NCBI GenBank assembly: GCA_029891345.1
Contig: CM056995.1
Span: 213,913,047-213,977,046 of the forward strand
Direction of reading: 5' to 3'
DNA: 64,000 bases
From: Dryococelus australis
Taxonomy: Eukaryota; Arthropoda; Insecta; Phasmatodea; Phasmatidae
Shown here one piece after another: positions 33,965-45,420 of this stretch (the stretch's first letter is position 1; every line of letters starts with the position of its first letter). The notes under the pieces are model-generated. The model had not been told where the DNA came from. It was given only the letters and a program-made list of their open reading frames with translations, and searched no databases. A program made the translations under genes and the position numbers.

Positions 33965-35000
33965 TAGAGCATGAACTTATTCGATGATGGAACAGGAAAG
34001 TTATTTGTGCCACTACTGTAAGCCCTTTCCTACAATAACCAGCTGCAGACAACAATAGACCAGTTATCAGAATCCAGAGTGTACTGTGTTCGCATGTGAA
34101 CAGTGCAAATCACAGTTTGTCAGCTATGGCAACTTGAGATATCTTACAACATGTAAGGGTCGCCCTGCACTGCCTGACAGGCGAAGATTACCAAATAAAC
34201 ATGTGGGTTCATCTACACATGTCGTAGCTAGTTCTTTGCTCCCGCCAAGACATCCATACAACTTTTGTGACAAGACATTTATAAGTGCATCCGAGGCTAG
34301 GAAACACGAAACCAGTACTTGTGTGAGGAATGCCCTTCGTAGGGCATATCAATGTGATAAGTGTCGAAGAAGGTACGTACATGATGACGATTTAAATATA
34401 TATTTGAAACTATGTAAAGGAAAGACCACTGTTAAATGACCAAAAGATCATTCATCATCTCCGAAGCTTAATGATAATGGATTCTTCCTAAAGAGATCAG
34501 GATTCAGGAAACTTTTTAAAGCTTTGGTTGCACCGAATATGCAAACTACACCACACAATGTTTGCTCTTTCCTGACAAGTATGAGTCATAACATAATTAA
34601 CCAACTTATCGATAAGGTAGAACAATGTAGTGCTGTTAAATATAATATGTGGGTGGACTGCAGCTATACAAAACCAGAACCTCATGATAATGAATATTAT
34701 ACCCGAATTTGCGTATCTTCTGCTGTAGCCATGTGACACTCGTCTGCAGTAGAAGATGCGATTGATGACAGTATACACAAGCTATGTCAAGAGGAAGAAG
34801 AAATGATAGCCAAGGGTTCGGTTTTTAGGCCCTGACATCAGTAAATTCTCTCGAGTTGAGGACTAGTGGATACAGCCCAATTAGCAAATAGGCATACACT
34901 GATTTTCCATTACAACTGAGAGAATGGCAACATAGCTTCGTCTTTGGTCGTTAGAAGGATACATATAAATTACTACAACAACAGACATTCACACTCAGTT
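33965..35000 (+). pseudogene. Zinc-finger gene with polymerase-associated domain, tandem copy C
   Basis: This is the best preserved copy. The ATG at about 33987 opens with MEQESYLCHYCKPF. 34086-34439 carries CEQCKSQFVSYGNLRY, FCDKTFISASEARKH and CDKCRRRYVHDDDLN. After a TGA the frame resumes (34497-34740) with FRKLFKALVAPNMQ, KYNMWVDCSYTKPE and, after another stop, DDSIHKLCQEEEEMIAKGS, then SVNSLELRTSGYSP. In Polinton- and adintovirus-related proteins this order (KYNMWV.C.Y.KP, a DV..AID...L..EEE block, KGSGW, LELR..YSP) precedes the DNA polymerase exonuclease domain. No polymerase motifs follow here. Copies B and C are tandem duplicates about 1.18 kb apart. Confidence 0.6.
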
Positions 35001-35194
35001 GTTAAATCGTGTGTGTGGAGTACGGAGACAGCTGTGCAGAGTCAGCAATGTGGAGTCAGCAGTGTGTAGTCAACAGTGTGGAGTCAGCAGTGTGGTGTCA
35101 CTGCTTGATTATGATACCAACCACTGAGGGTGTTCCATTGGGTACGACTGCATGTGAAACTTTGACGATCGATCAATAACAACATCAAAAATTA

Positions 35195-35935
35195 CGTGGT
35201 AAACAATGCAGTTACTGTGACAAGGTCTTCAGTAAAAGTTGCAATGCACGTCATCATGAACAGAGAGAGTGTACAAAGGCACAGCCCACTGGGCTACTGC
35301 TAATATGTGATATGTGTGGTGCAACATTCGGTGGAGGTGATGCTCTCAAAAGACACACTGGGTAAACGTAATGCACCTTCCCTTGACACATGCTGGCATG
35401 TATTGTTGCATGACAAGGTTAACCTTTCTGCTGATACATCATGTAAACTAACATTCGTTTGAGCATGCATTACATTACATGTGCCTGCATAGTGTTCCAT
35501 ACTAGTGTGTGGAGAAGGAACTATGAGTGCTGCAGATCATGTACCAGACAGATCATCAGGAGTTGTAAACATTAGCTCTGCACTGCTAATATGTGAAGTG
35601 AAAATCGAAAATGCTACTCAGGACACAGACAACGAACCTGTGACCTCCAAGTCTGCTGGAGATGCTGATGTGCAATCTACTGATGACGATGACGTGTCGA
35701 CAACTGCAAAGAAAAAGTGTAAACATGTTGCTAGTGATGATGCATATACTACTGATGACAATGAAGTGACATCATATGCCATGCCAAGGTGTACTCATGG
35801 TTCTGAGGATGCCAATGACCTAGTTGATACACTATGGTTGTTGGTTTCATCGTGGAGAGGTGGATATCTTTCTGTCATCGGCGAGATAAATTCAGTTATT
35901 GATGAACTCAGAGCCAAAGGCTTTATTGAATGATA
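35195..35935 (+). pseudogene. C2H2 zinc-finger gene with acidic linker and LVDxL C-terminus, copy D
   Basis: Two well-formed fingers come first: CSYCDKVFSKSCNARHH (35209-35265) and CDMCGATFGGGDALKRH (35311-35360). The frame then hits TAA within GGGTAAACG, which could instead be a splice donor. A second frame (35505-35933) supplies an acidic, Asp/Ser/Thr-rich linker with TTAKKKCKHVASDD and ends ANDLVDTLWLLVSS followed by SVIGEINSVIDELRAKGF. That matches the architecture of the 11.6-12.4 kb gene: finger(s), acidic linker with a KK-K basic patch, LVDxL(R/W)xL tail. It is either a pseudogene or a two-exon gene. Function unknown. Confidence 0.55.
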
Positions 35936-36164
35936 TAATATATACATGTATGTGTGTATGATTTTGGATATGCATGTAAATAAACACACTAACAATACAT
36001 TAATTTTTTTCTTAATCCCTACTGATGGGTGCACACGTCAGAATATATATGAGGTATTTCAATATGATCCGACATCAATTGTATGCCTCTGAAACATAAA
36101 GTCACTGACTGCAATTCGAACCCATTCTCCCTTTACAGGAACCCATTATATGACCGAACATAAT

Positions 36165-36255
36165 AATGTGTCAGGTGTGGGGATTCAAACCCACACTCTG
36201 TTTACTGGAACCAGAGCTTAATCAGGTGCCTTAGGCAGCTTGGCCAACCAGACAA
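36165..36255 (-). repeat. tRNA-derived SINE head
   Basis: On the minus strand: TTGGCCAAGCTGCCTAAGG (A-box-like), then GTGGGTTTGAATCCCCACACC, an almost perfect T-arm with B-box GGTTTGAATCC. The anticodon region does not fold cleanly and there is no acceptor stem, so a SINE is favoured over a tRNA gene. Confidence 0.5.
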
Positions 36256-37429
36256 TTTGTATTAGTGGTGGAATCACATGGCTTTTTGTCGAATAATATA
36301 CAATGTATGGTCTTTTTCTAGCCGTAGCTTGTGCAATACGTGCATGGGTTGGTTGGTATTTCCTTTTGCACAGTCTAGCAGACAACTGGAGAAAGCACAC
36401 AGAGCAGGGGGAGTTGTTGGGGATGCAGTATTTGGACGGTAATACATATCTAGTATCTAGAGGTCACGTCGACGATGGCGAGATGTGCTCGCAGCCTGCG
36501 AGTATTCACTGCTACACAAGTTAAGGTAAAAATAAACCTCTCCTCTGTATGGTATTAGCAGTTCGTGAGTAATTCATTTTTTGCAATGTGCATGTATTTC
36601 TTCTTCTATCTGCACAATGAATGCCGTGTGCATAGAACTGATATGTATGCTATTTCATCTCCGAACACACATATCATGCAATGGTGGTTGTCAAGGCATC
36701 GGACTGGTAACATCAGTGGAAGATGGAACGATGCCCCGCACCTCCTCCTGCATTGTTTTTTTTGGCATGGGTGTCAGTCCATACGAGTGTTTACTTATCC
36801 TAACCATGCAATGTCTGTCGAGGATGTTATTAGCATTGACAAGTCTGGTGAGTTGTATGTCCATGCTCCTACCCGTGCGCAAGGTAATCCTCTGCTGCTC
36901 TTTATGCACATGTGTGTGTTGTGATACCTCCTTCTTACTTGTACCACAGGGTACTATATTTCATAATACTAATAATAGGAAGCTTATCATTCTAGCACGT
37001 GTTGTATCTGTCGGACTCAGTTGTTTAGCACTGACTGTGATGTACGAGTGACACCTCATTATCTACTTACATTGAAGTCTTGGTACAACAATGACGATGC
37101 ACGAGTGCCAGGCCATTTCCCCTGGACCCTTGTGGGGTGGTACTAACCGACTGTCTGGAAGTAAGTACACACACTGAAGTTTCAGGTATGATTGCCTGTA
37201 ACTATTACCTGCTTTGGTACACAACAACAGGTTGGATATATAAAATAGATTTAATAAATCCATGTGTGTGTCTACTGGCTTAACAGTTTCATTTATAGCA
37301 CTTTTTTGAGATGGTGGCAGAAGTGTTGTTTCCTTGCCAACATGGCTGGGAGCATTATATGTATTTCCACAATATATGGGGGCTGTAGGCGTTTTTATAT
37401 GGAGTGTATTTGAGAAGCTGGTGATTAAT
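36256..37429. other. Unassigned DNA, one more SINE-like trace
   Basis: 36678-36745 on the plus strand (GTGGTTGTCAAGGCATCGG...GGAACGATGCCCC) looks like another weak A-box/B-box pair. Overlapping frames at 36565-37051 are probably chance; no domain is recognised. Confidence 0.3.
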
Positions 37430-39290
37430 CAAGAACTATGCTTGTATGTGTACTTGTAGGTCGTACATGAACCTTCGATTCTTCTCATCACCTGGAGCGG
37501 TGCCCACAGTATGGTGTTGGTAGTTGATCTCAAATGGTTTGGTAATTATGACCAATTATTATTATATGTAGCCATGGTTCAAACTTAACCCCTCGATCCC
37601 TTTTTCATTGTCTGGAGTGGTGGTGCCTATGTTGTGGTTTTGGTCAATACATCTTAACCGGTTCGGAAATTACAGACGACTATGCTTATAAGTACACTTG
37701 CATTTTACTTGACCCCTCACTTCCTTTTCACTGTCAGAGGTGGTGTGGTTGCCTATGTTATGATTTAGACTGCTATATATCTTAAACAGTTCGGAACTCA
37801 CAGAAAACTATGCTTGTACATCGACATAGGGTTTACTTGAACCTTCTCATATTCTGGGGTGGTGTCTATGTTATGAATTTGACTACTATATTATCGTTGG
37901 TCCCGAAATTACGGCCAACTATACATATTAGTAGACATAGGAAATACTTGGCCTTGTGAGTAATCTGAAGTGATGCTCATGTTATGATTTTGGCTACTAT
38001 ATCATGAAGAGTTCAGCCAACTATGCTTATACATAGTCATAGGACACACACTTGTCATTTCGAGTCTTACCATTGGTTGGGGTAATGCCTATGTTATGAA
38101 TTTGGTTGTTGTATCTCACACAGTTCGGAAATTACAGCCAACTATGCTTATAAGTCGACAAAGTGCATACTTGACCATTAGACTCTTCTCGTCGTTGGGG
38201 ACGATGTCCATGTTCTGAATTTGTCGACTATAACTTAAACTGTTCGGAAATTAATAGCTAACTATGCTTATAAGTCGACATGGGTTATACTTGACCACTT
38301 GTCTCCTCACCTTGTCTGGGGCGATGCTCATGTTATGGATTTGATGACTACAATTTAAATGGTTCAGAAGTTACAGCCAATTATGCTTATAAATAGACAT
38401 ATGCCATATTTGACCCTCGATCCTTTTCATTGTCTCAGGCGATGCCTATTTGATGAATTTGATGACTATAACTTGAACCATTCGGAAATGACACCATACT
38501 ATGCTTATACATAGACATAGGCAGTACTTGACACCGCGACCCTTCTCATAGTCGGGGTTGATGCCTATGTTATGAATTTGGTATTTGTAGCTCTAACAGT
38601 TCGGACATTACCACCAACTATGCTTATATGTGTTGACATAGGACAAACTTGAACCCTCGATCTTTTTCCTTGTCTGGGATGATGCCTATGTTATGATTTT
38701 TGTAGTTGTGTCTCGAACGGTTCGGAAATTAAACCAACTATGCTTGTATGTTTCATTCAGACATCAGGAGGAGGCAGTAGTGCACGAGATACGATATAAA
38801 CTTTCGACAAGATGGCCGCTGCAAGGTTTGTTTCTGCTGTAATAAAATTTGGGAATTTTATCTCCATTGGTTCGGACATTACCACCACCTATGCTTATAT
38901 GTAGATATAGATCGAAGTTGAACCCTCGATCCTTTTCATTTTCTGGATAGATGCCTATGTTATGATTTTCAGTCATATTTCGAATGTTTTGGAAATCACT
39001 GTCAACTATGCTTGTGTGTAAGCATAGGTCATACTTGACCTGAGGCTGGCAGGATGTCTTGGAATTTGGTCTCCCTTCCACAGGACATGTACACTTTCGG
39101 TAGGAAGGAAAACAACTAATATCAGTTGGGAGCACCCAGAGAACACCGAATCGAATGCCAGAGCAGGCACTGCTGTCAGGGCGACCCCACATTGATTCGA
39201 ATACTACTTGATCTTTTTTGGTAGTTATATTTCACACAGTTCGGGAATTACAGCTAGTTATGCTTATAAGTAGACATAGGTCATCTGCAC
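37430..39290 (+). repeat. Large tandem array, ~15 units of ~119 bp
   Basis: ACTATGCTTATA anchors recur at about 37436, 37679, 37806, 38019, 38141, 38260, 38379, 38498, 38616, 38735, 38886, 39003 and 39257, mostly 118-122 bp apart. The unit order is GGTTCGGAAATTACAGCCAA, CTATGCTTATAAGT.GACATAGG, ACTTGACCCTCGA.CCTTTT, TGTCTGGGG.GATGCC, TATGTTATGAATTTG. It is disrupted at about 38760-38870 and 39035-39230 by unrelated sequence. Confidence 0.9.
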
Positions 39291-40940
39291 CATGATGGTC
39301 GCCGGGAATTACTTCTTAATCTTGCAGGAATTTCTCAATTTCCGCACGATTCATCCACATAATGCAAACCTCATCCACATTGTGTAAACTGCCAAAAATA
39401 TGGCTGCCAGTATGGCTGCAAATATGGCCGCCATCGGCAGGAGGGAAATTCGGGAAATTTTGCAGGAAAAAGGGAAAAATGGCGTTTTTGTACGTGAAAT
39501 TGGCTGTTTTGTACGGGGAATAGGGAAAAAAGGGACATTTTTGACAATAACCTTAGGAGGATGGTAGGTGTCCCCAGCCTGAAGCCTGTCCCAGAACCAA
39601 CCTTTTTATACTACTCACGATCAGTCGAGCACTTCCGAAATGAACCAGTGAAAAAAATCACTGGCCATTATTATGTACGTATGCTATAATACACAAAGGC
39701 TTCCCAGTAATGTTGGTAGTGCATGAATAATATTAATTTATGATTTGACATTCTACTAACAGTGCGTATGTAAATATATTTCATTCATGGTTACTTCACA
39801 CTTTTCTGAAGCGCTGCTAAATTTATACTTCTAGGATATTCCTCCGCCTCGCGCAAACTTAGCTTAACTAGAAAATTACACCAAATGACAGCGCACCAAA
39901 TTCGTGCGAACTTAGTTGTAATCATGTTTTGCATGAGAACTATTTATTTATAGGCGCTACTAACATACATGTTTCCTCGCTGATTTTATTCATACCTATT
40001 ACAAATAAAATATTATAATTTGTAAATAAAATATAGGCAAAACTTCCATTTAACTAAAAACATGACACTTTTAAAGTGCCGAATGTATAAAACGCTTGTG
40101 ATACTTGGCATATTTAGTAAGTAACAAAACACGTCATACACGGGGTTATTTTTCTAACGTTTAATTATAAAAGTGTGGAGAAACCACGAATAGACTTGAC
40201 TATTGAAGTCGATGTTTCTTGTTCATACAATAGGAGCGTATTTGCATATTATTAATAAACTTACATGTATAAAAATTCCACGTTATTCGCTTGAATAGCG
40301 AACGAATAAAGTGATATGGTAAACGGAAAAGCTAATTCTAAATATTGCGGAAGAATACAACATATTAAGAAAAGTACATTTTAAGCAGGGCTTTTAAAAG
40401 TGCCCAAGTAAGTGCGAATAGCCTTATTACTCATTTTCAGTCAGCGGAAGTGCCTTCCGACCACGATGTCCGGGTTTGACTATTGAGTAAGTAATGCATC
40501 GTGTGACGTTTTCAGACGCATCTACGTTTAGAATTCTCAAGTACTTGAAATGTTCCATAGTTTCAGTCTGTTCGTGGTACTTATACACTTTCTGAATCAA
40601 AATTTTGAAACATCACCCCACGCATGATGTACTTGGTTGTATCCTGAATATGTCATATATCATAAGCGTTTTATACTCGTGTTAGTATAAAAGTGTCTTA
40701 TTTTTGGTTAAATTGAATTTTTATTCACAATTTATCTACTAAATATATATTTAATTTATATTTAATACAAATAAACTCAGAGAGAAAGTATTTGGTAATA
40801 CCTAGTGCGATATATGTAGATCTTATAAAAAATATTATTGAAAAGAGTGCGCACGAATGCTGGGCGTTGTCCATATGGTGTAATTTTCTAGACTTAGTTC
40901 AGTTTTGCTTGCATGAGGAGGAATGCCCTGGAATTAGAAC
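39291..40940. other. Unassigned DNA
   Basis: 39360-39430 repeats ATGGC(T/C)GCCA words and 39440-39540 has AGGGAAAAA words shared with 13.8 kb. 39630-39690 resembles an arm of the 61.2 kb foldback (GAACCAGTGAAAAAAATCAC). 40384 carries the AAGCAGGGCTTT word also found at 41333 and, inverted, at 23640. No gene. Confidence 0.35.
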
Positions 40941-40944
40941 TTAA

Positions 40945-41329
40945 GGCCAGGCTTCACCATGCATGGGCGTATAGGGAATCAAAGGCTAAATTCGGACATA
41001 TCTCTCAGTCATATTTTGTGCTAGTATTTTCAACTAACGTTTTTCTGATGAAGATTGAACGCATCTACATCTGTAGACCAAAAAGTTTAAATTTTAAATT
41101 TTAAATGCACTTTTTACTTTATATATAAAATGTCACAATTTTATAAATAATGAAAACGTACATTTGAAATCAAGAAATTCAAATTTGGAAGTTGTACAAA
41201 TCTAGATGAGTTTAATCTTTAACAAAAAAAAATCTAGTTGAAAATACTACCACAAAAAAACTACTGAGAGATATTTGTACGAATTTAGACTTTGATTCCT
41301 TATACACCCATGCATGGTAAAGCCTGGCC
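40945..41329. mobile_element. MITE, 385 bp, with TTAA target-site duplication
   Basis: The left TIR GGCCAGGCTTCACCATGCAT and the right end (reverse complement GGCCAGGCTTTACCATGCAT) match almost perfectly, and the similarity extends to about 54 bp through a GGGAATCAAAG/AGGAATCAAAG segment. TTAA lies on both sides (40941-40944, 41330-41333). TTAA duplication is the hallmark of piggyBac-type elements; no transposase is encoded. Confidence 0.85.
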
Positions 41330-41344
41330 TTAAGCAGGGCTTCA

Positions 41345-41615
41345 AAAATGTCGGAAATAACCGTGAGTGAGTGTGAGTGGAGAGATTCTTAATAGCGAGG
41401 TCTTGAGAGGTGATGAGGGTGAAGTGAGGTGAGTATGGAGCAGCGCCGGAATGGAAGGGCGGGAAAACGGGATACCCCCGAGAAAACCCGCCCATCAGTG
41501 GCATCGCTCGACACGATTCCCACTCTCGAGAATCCAGGAGTGAACCGGCTGGGGATTGAACCCGGGTTCGCCTTAGTGGGAGGCGTACAGTCTTACCGCT
41601 CAGCCACCGCGGCCC
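41345..41615 (-). repeat. tRNA-derived SINE
   Basis: The minus-strand head GGCCGCGGTGGCTGAGCGG contains a perfect A-box (TGGCTGAGCGG), and GGGTTCAATCCCC is a good B-box about 30 bp later. The body (CGCCGGAATGGAAGGG, GGGAAAACGGG) has a second, decayed copy at about 45575-45745. The head is similar to Ser/Leu tRNA genes, but the acceptor and variable arms do not match a real tRNA. Confidence 0.75.
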
Positions 41616-41677
41616 AGAGTTGTCGCGTTTGGAGGCTTGGAACGCGTAAATCAGCAGCAGGCAGGCGAAAACCGTAA

Positions 41678-42038
41678 GGGGAATGGTGCATGAGAACAGT
41701 ATATTTACAGATTTACCATATAAGTCGTTTTCCAAAAGGTACATCGAAATTTTTGGCTCGACAAGACGTAAATAATAATTATCAACACCTTTTTACGCTG
41801 TTAGATATTCACTGGCGTCATTATTCTAGGAGCACTGATGGAAGAAAGAAAATTAATTTCTTTTTCTCATCTTCAATTAGAGCTCCGAGAATAACGAACG
41901 CAGCGAATTTTTAACCGTATAATAAGGTGTTCAAAATTGTTATTTATGTCTTGTAGAACCAAAAATCTCGAAAAATACTTTTTAAAACAAATTGTGACAA
42001 AAATGATAGATGTATACGATTTTCGTGCACCATTCCCC
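41678..42038. mobile_element. Hairpin MITE, 361 bp, TTAA-flanked
   Basis: Ends GGGGAATGGTGCATGA and, on the other strand, GGGGAATGGTGCACGA. The arms remain complementary far inward: TCGACAAGACGTAAATAA against TCTACAAGACATAAATAA, and ACACCTTTTTACGCTG against ACACCTTATTATACGG. The right flank is TTAA (42039-42042); the left is GTAA (41674-41677), one base off. It would fold into one long hairpin. Confidence 0.8.
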
Positions 42039-42042
42039 TTAA

Positions 42043-44576
42043 AGCCTAGCTTGCATCCAGTTCTCCAGGTGTGAATGTCGAGCCACGTGTGCAAACAGCG
42101 TCCTAGTTTACACGCTAGTCGCTGGAGGGCGGAAAGGAGGTCCTAGCTGACGTCGCAGCCAGGATGTTGCAATCTCTCCAACACTGGGCCATTTACCCCC
42201 ACCCCCTCCTTCTCGCTCCTGTTGCTATTATTATGCGCGAGAGTGAAGTCGTTGCAAATAACTCCAGTGCGGCCGTAGACTGAGCCCGTGTCCCAGATAA
42301 CTAGCAGCTGCACTCTCACCTCCTCCCCCAATTGTTTATTGTTTTCGTTCACTGTAAGTGAACAAATCATCTCAATCCTTATAAATGTGGCTGTTATAAT
42401 TTTTTATGCCATTTAAATAACACTTCTATTGCGATGCATGTTGAACATGATATACAGCAGCAAACTCATTATATAAGTATTATAACGAAATATTTTATCA
42501 CTATTGCAAACATTTACTTATAGTGAAAATTGTTTGTTCGTTCGGCATCGTGTGGATATCGGCAGTGTTCAAAGGTAAATAAATCAACAATATCCCGAGA
42601 GCATGCATCACCACACTCTACATCATTTTCGCCCTTCTGTATAGGGAACATAAAGGTTAGATGCACTTTTTGGAGGATCACAGGGTGCCGCATCCTCCAC
42701 TTCCTAACCATACCTCCATGACCTACATTTATTGAACAGCCCAACCCCCCAGGGAGAGCTACTCTCAGTGCTTTCACCCTCCCCACACCCCTTTGTCCTC
42801 CAACCCCTGTTATTTATTCCTTTGACGGAATTGTACCGCCCGACCCCCTACGGGAGATTTCTGAGTGGTTTCACCTATCCACCCCTTACGCACTCTAACC
42901 CCTATATTATTTTTTCCTTTGATGCAATTGCGTCGTCTGCCTCCTGCAGTTTATTTAATTATTTGAGTCATTTCGCCCCCTCGCATCATCCTTAGAGATG
43001 TTGGGCGACACTACCGAAACGAGTATTTCGAGATGCACTTTCCGAATGCATTTTCTCCCCTCCCCCCACCCATTCCCCTGTTGAGTGTGCCGGAGATGTG
43101 AAGAGGTGTTCTGGCGGGCACTGTCGAGTCGTTGGCCGTAAGGATGGAGTTGCAGCGACCGATGCTTGGTTCGATGCTTGTCGGAGGTACTTAGATTTTA
43201 TTTTTGAGCAATTAGCAATTATGTAATGAGAGTAAGTAAGTACATGTCTACTCAGGTCGGAGGTCGGCGGACAACTGTGGTCTGACAAGGTCGAATGCTG
43301 CAGAGGTGTTGACAGTTCGGTAGCTGGAAGGGAAATGCATTTGTAGAGGAGGGGAGGTTATGCTTTGGTTAAGTAATTAGATTAATTAGATAGTGCAATA
43401 ACTTATTACGTACTCTTACATGTACACTCTTACATGTATGACCTAGCATATGCAGCAACAAAGTACTTATTACAGTTACCGAGACATATCGCATTGGAAA
43501 AATAATTAGTTGATTTAATTAGAATATCTAACCGTGTATTATTACATGCATTGAATATTTAATCGAAGTCTTGTATGCACAGAGAGAGTACAACTCGCAA
43601 TTGCCAATTGTACAAATACAAAACCTAATTATTATTAGAGACCCTAATTGTATGTCCGTCTCCGACAACAGCTCACTCTCAACTGAGCTCCACTCACCAG
43701 TATGGTTGCTTATAACCCCGGCTGCCATATTCTATCATGTTTAATATATAAAAGGCTAAGATGTATTTAAATAATTTTCATTTCAAGTCTAACAGTCGTC
43801 GAGAACACTTGCGCCCCATGAACGACAGACGTTCGCAGTGTGAAACATTCTGTATATATCGCTTCGGGTTATTACTTATTGCAATTAATATATTATTAAT
43901 TTATTACATCAGCATCGTGACATGTCTACATAGAGTGGTCGTGTTACGAGGAAATGCGTACAATATTTTACACAGAGTGACGAAGCCATGTAGGCCAATT
44001 AGATTATTTAATTAAATATATAATTTAATTGTGCACTTAGCGAGAGTCTATGCAGGCAACTGCGTATCCGGTAATAGTTTATTTAAACCAACAATGGTTT
44101 ACTTATTATGTTAAATGTTCTATTTATTCGTGCAAATAAAATAATAAATAATAAATACGCAGTTGCAATATTGGTCACTCCCCATCACCATGCGCAAAAC
44201 AACTATTAAAAAATGTTAAGCCTCCAGCCTACATTGAGTCTTTTTCCGCCGCGCACTTGCAGCCTTGCGTATGCAGCAATTACATATTTAATAGAACACT
44301 TTCTCAATTTACTTATTATGCGAAAATGATTAATTTATGCGCGCAAGTAAAATAATATGTTACTAAAATAATAAATAATAAATACGCACTTGCAGTAGTG
44401 TTTTTTTTTTAAGTGTGGTGAGATATTCATATAACCTTAGACTTTATCCCAATCTATTATAAAGCCATTCACATATGGCGAAAACCAGCATCATGCAGGA
44501 CGCGATAAATCTTGGCATGTTAGAATGAATTCATACCAGGTCATTGTCCGCGCTATTTACCGACCAAGGGAAAGAC
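42043..44576. other. Unassigned DNA with short tandem duplications
   Basis: 42060-42380 is a GC-richer patch with no readable gene. 42735-42935 holds two ~100 bp units (CAGCCCAACCCCCCAGGGAG / CCGCCCGACCCCCTACGGGAG ... TTTCCTTTGA(C/T)G). 44090-44400 holds a ~230 bp diverged duplication ending in AATAAATAATAAATACGCA. Frames here are short and unrecognised. Confidence 0.35.
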
Positions 44577-45387
44577 TCATAGAGTCTCCAGGAATGCATG
44601 AGATGGCGGACAGCCCTGGTTAGATAATACATTTCCGAACTTTGGCGAGTCGGGGCTACTTCAAAACAGACATTAGAAATGTTCTCCTCCCCCTCACCCA
44701 CGCATCCCGCAAGGGATTGCGCAAGATGCCAGTGGACACCCCAAGACACAGGTCATCACTCTAACCGCAGGCGAAACGGGGTTCTCGGAACAAAGGACAC
44801 AGATACACATGACTGGCAAAAATAAGTTTGTGATAGTAAAAAATTAACGCTTGAAAGTTCGTACATAACAAATTCCTTTTTGTAAAATAATTACGTTTTC
44901 TTCACGTTCGTAAAAATGCTAGGAATTGCGTGCTCAAACATTTATTACTTATAATATTGTGACATGATATTCTAAAATATCGGCATACAGAATTGTCTGT
45001 AGTGAAAATCGACAAGGTTAACAAACTTATTGGCAGTCATTAAAATATACAGAGGAAAATAATTTAGTATAAAAACTAAACATCTTCATTTCACGTGAAA
45101 AATACCAACACTTGAATGAAATTGCATAACGACTTGATACACACTTAACGAGGCTATAGGGCTACGGGATTTAGGAATGAGGAAAATAGTCCTCAGTTCG
45201 TTGGCCGACAAGATTAGATTTTTTTTTGGCATGTGAACCATTTTGGATATAGGAATTTGCTGTTTTTTTCCTGCTTGTCATAGTAAGGCAGGACATAATG
45301 TTGTAAACTATTATGTAACCATCTCGTAATTCACGCGATGTTGAGACGTCTTTTAAGTGTGCAGTTTCTAGCCAACTTGATTCTATC

Positions 45388-45420
45388 AGAAGCCGTTGAC
45401 CTAGGAGGTCAACGGCTTCT
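45388..45420. repeat. Perfect 15 bp-arm hairpin with 3 nt loop
   Basis: AGAAGCCGTTGACCT, AGG, AGGTCAACGGCTTCT. The stem is perfect and unlike its AT-rich surroundings. It lies in the interior of the 2.9 kb element. Confidence 0.9.

Noticed and set aside
36165..36255. A tRNA gene on the minus strand
   Set aside because: The T-arm-like part is convincing but the acceptor and anticodon arms do not form; a similar decayed copy lies at 30.1 kb.
36565..37051. Overlapping 119- and 156-codon frames
   Set aside because: Two frames open over the same DNA, neither with a domain; also overlaps a SINE-like head.
38764..39192. 142-codon minus-strand frame
   Set aside because: It crosses units of the 119 bp array and the unrelated insert within it; composition follows the repeat.
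41549..41615. A tRNA gene on the minus strand
   Set aside because: Good A- and B-boxes, but no closed acceptor stem or proper variable arm, and the sequence continues into a dispersed repeat body: a SINE.
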